Shown here: positions 6,504 to 7,365 of the stretch, piece after piece | Numbering within the stretch: position 1 is the stretch's first letter | How the letters are laid out: each line of letters opens with the position of its first letter | Assembly: GCA_017305815.1 (NCBI GenBank) | Contig: JAFKJZ010000286.1 | Location: 1 to 7,365, forward strand | Length of the DNA stretch: 7,365 nucleotides | Reading direction: 5' to 3' | Origin: Hyphomicrobiales bacterium | GTDB taxonomy: Bacteria; Pseudomonadota; Alphaproteobacteria; Rhizobiales; Kaistiaceae | Translations under genes and position numbers: made by a program | Notes under the pieces: model-generated | Told to the model about the DNA's origin: nothing | Databases searched by the model: none | What the model saw: the letters and a program-made list of their open reading frames with translations, nothing else

Positions 6504-6627
6504 ACAGCCCTCGCCGCGACCCGCGTTCGGCGGAAACCGGCATCGATGTTGACTTATGGTCCGGGGGCTGGTTTCACCTTTTGACCGAACAAACAAATTC
6601 CAATGAGCCACCAAGGGGGGCCTACTG
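6504..6627. promoter_or_regulatory. Intergenic region with candidate promoter elements for the second ABC system
   Basis: This 124-bp gap separates the two transporter cassettes. It contains TTGACT at 6549-6554 and TTGACC at 6581-6586, both reasonable -35 elements, but neither has a good -10 at 16-18 bases. ATCGATGTTGAC at 6542-6553 matches 11 of 12 bases of the minus-strand reading of box 1 and its -35, without the left CAAT arm. A short AT-rich stretch (about 6587-6604) precedes the ribosome-binding site. A separate promoter here is likely but not pinned down. Confidence 0.35.
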
Positions 6628-7365
6628 ATGAAGTTCCTGACTGCCGCCGCGATCGCGACCCTCGCCTTCGTCCAGCCCGCCCTCGCGCGCGACGTCACCG
6701 TCGATGTCACTGCCATCGTCGAGCATCCCGCGCTGGACGCGGTGCGCGACGGCGTCAAGGACGCGCTCGGCGAGGCCGGCTTCAAGGTCGGCGAGAACCT
6801 GACCTTCAATTACGAGTCGGCCCAGGGCAATCCCGGCACCGCCGCGCAGATCGCCCGTCAGTTCATCGGCAACGGCCCGGACGTGATCGTCCCGATCTCG
6901 ACTCCGTCGGCGCAGGCCGTGGTTTCCGCCACGCGCGACATCCCGATCGTCTTCTCCGCCGTCACCGATCCGGTCGGCGCGCAGCTCGTCAAGCAGCTGC
7001 AGAAGCCGGGCGGCAACGTCACCGGCCTCTCCGACCTGTCGCCGGTCGCCGACCACGTCGCGCTGATCAAGGAAATCATCCCCTCGGTGAAGACCATCGG
7101 CGTGCTGTTCAACCCGGGCGAGACCAACTCGGTTACGCTGGTCGAGCTGCTGAAGAAGTATGGCGCCGAGCAGGGCATCGCCGTCGTCGAGTCGCCCGCC
7201 ACCCGTTCGTCGGAAGTGCAGAACGCCGCCCGCGCGCTTTCCGGCCGCGTCGACGCGATCTACGTGCCGACCGACAACACCATCGTCTCGGCGCTGGAAT
7301 CGGCTGTCGCCGTCGCCGTCGAAAGCAAGCTGCCGCTCTTCACCGCCGACACCGAATCGGTCTCG
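6628..7365 (+). CDS. TrpX-type (ABC_sub_bind family) substrate-binding protein, first 246 residues
   Basis: Periplasmic or membrane-tethered binding protein of the ABC_sub_bind (formerly DUF534) family, whose studied member TrpX of streptococci binds aromatic amino acids. A Sec signal peptide runs from MKF to ALA, with cleavage expected after A20 and no lipobox cysteine. Diagnostic segments are QGNPGTAAQIARQFI (66-80), PDVIVPISTPSAQAV (84-98), IPIVFSAVTDPVGAQLV (105-121), GGNVTGLSD (128-136), IGVLFNPGETNS (157-168) and VDAIYVPTDNTI (208-219). Members are about 320 residues, so the last quarter lies beyond the right edge. A purine-rich AAGGGGGG (6613-6620) sits seven bases before the ATG. The usual partners, a BPD_transp_2-type permease and a single-domain ATPase, would be expected just downstream. 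The ligand in this organism is unknown. The gene belongs to a different ABC system from the one upstream. Confidence 0.92.
   Translation, partial: MKFLTAAAIATLAFVQPALARDVTVDVTAIVEHPALDAVRDGVKDALGEAGFKVGENLTFNYESAQGNPGTAAQIARQFIGNGPDVIVPISTPSAQAVVSATRDIPIVFSAVTDPVGAQLVKQLQKPGGNVTGLSDLSPVADHVALIKEIIPSVKTIGVLFNPGETNSVTLVELLKKYGAEQGIAVVESPATRSSEVQNAARALSGRVDAIYVPTDNTIVSALESAVAVAVESKLPLFTADTESVS

Noticed and set aside
6512..6532. Possible terminator hairpin CGCCG...CGGCG after permease 2
   Set aside because: Only five pairs with an 11-base loop and no T run; too weak to call in GC-rich DNA.
6603..6627. Alternative ATG at 6603 for the TrpX-type gene
   Set aside because: It is out of frame with the signal peptide and lies before the purine-rich ribosome site; ATG 6628 fits both.

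Overview
This is a GC-rich window with alphaproteobacterial character. I infer the order Hyphomicrobiales (rhizobia and relatives) from base composition, strong third-position GC bias, TTGAC-type -35 boxes, and the style of the ABC transporter and GntR proteins. No rRNA, tRNA, CRISPR array or mobile element was seen, and the region looks like a normal chromosomal or megaplasmid catabolic locus.

Layout: (1) positions 1-852, minus strand: the N-terminal 284 residues of a class III PLP-dependent aminotransferase that runs off the left edge. (2) 853-1297: a 445-bp divergent regulatory region with two AT-rich, near-identical 17-bp boxes. (3) 1298-1972, plus: a GntR/FCD-family transcription factor. 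(4) 1973-2168: a hairpin after the regulator, then a third, weaker copy of the box next to a TTGACT element. (5) 2169-6503, plus: a ribose/sugar-type ABC importer cassette made of a periplasmic binding protein, a two-domain ATPase and two different permeases. The last three genes are joined by ATGA stop/start overlaps. (6) 6504-6627: a short intergenic region. (7) 6628-7365, plus: the first 246 residues of a TrpX-type (ABC_sub_bind) periplasmic binding protein, probably the first gene of a second ABC importer that runs off the right edge.

How the genes may work together (inference): the importer would bring a small polar solute, perhaps an amino sugar, amino polyol or other amine, into the cell. 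The divergent aminotransferase would act on it or on a product, and the GntR protein would sense it and control both directions through the CAAT-N7-ATTG boxes.

The most striking observation is in the ATPase. Its first nucleotide-binding domain lacks the whole Walker A region: the chain jumps from the strand before the P-loop straight to the Q-loop, with about 47 residues missing relative to RbsA. The frame stays open. The second domain has the degenerate Walker A usual for this family, so no canonical P-loop lysine is left. Either this transporter is broken or ATP-independent, the ATPase comes from elsewhere, or the sequence has an in-frame deletion or assembly collapse. I found no wholly new system.
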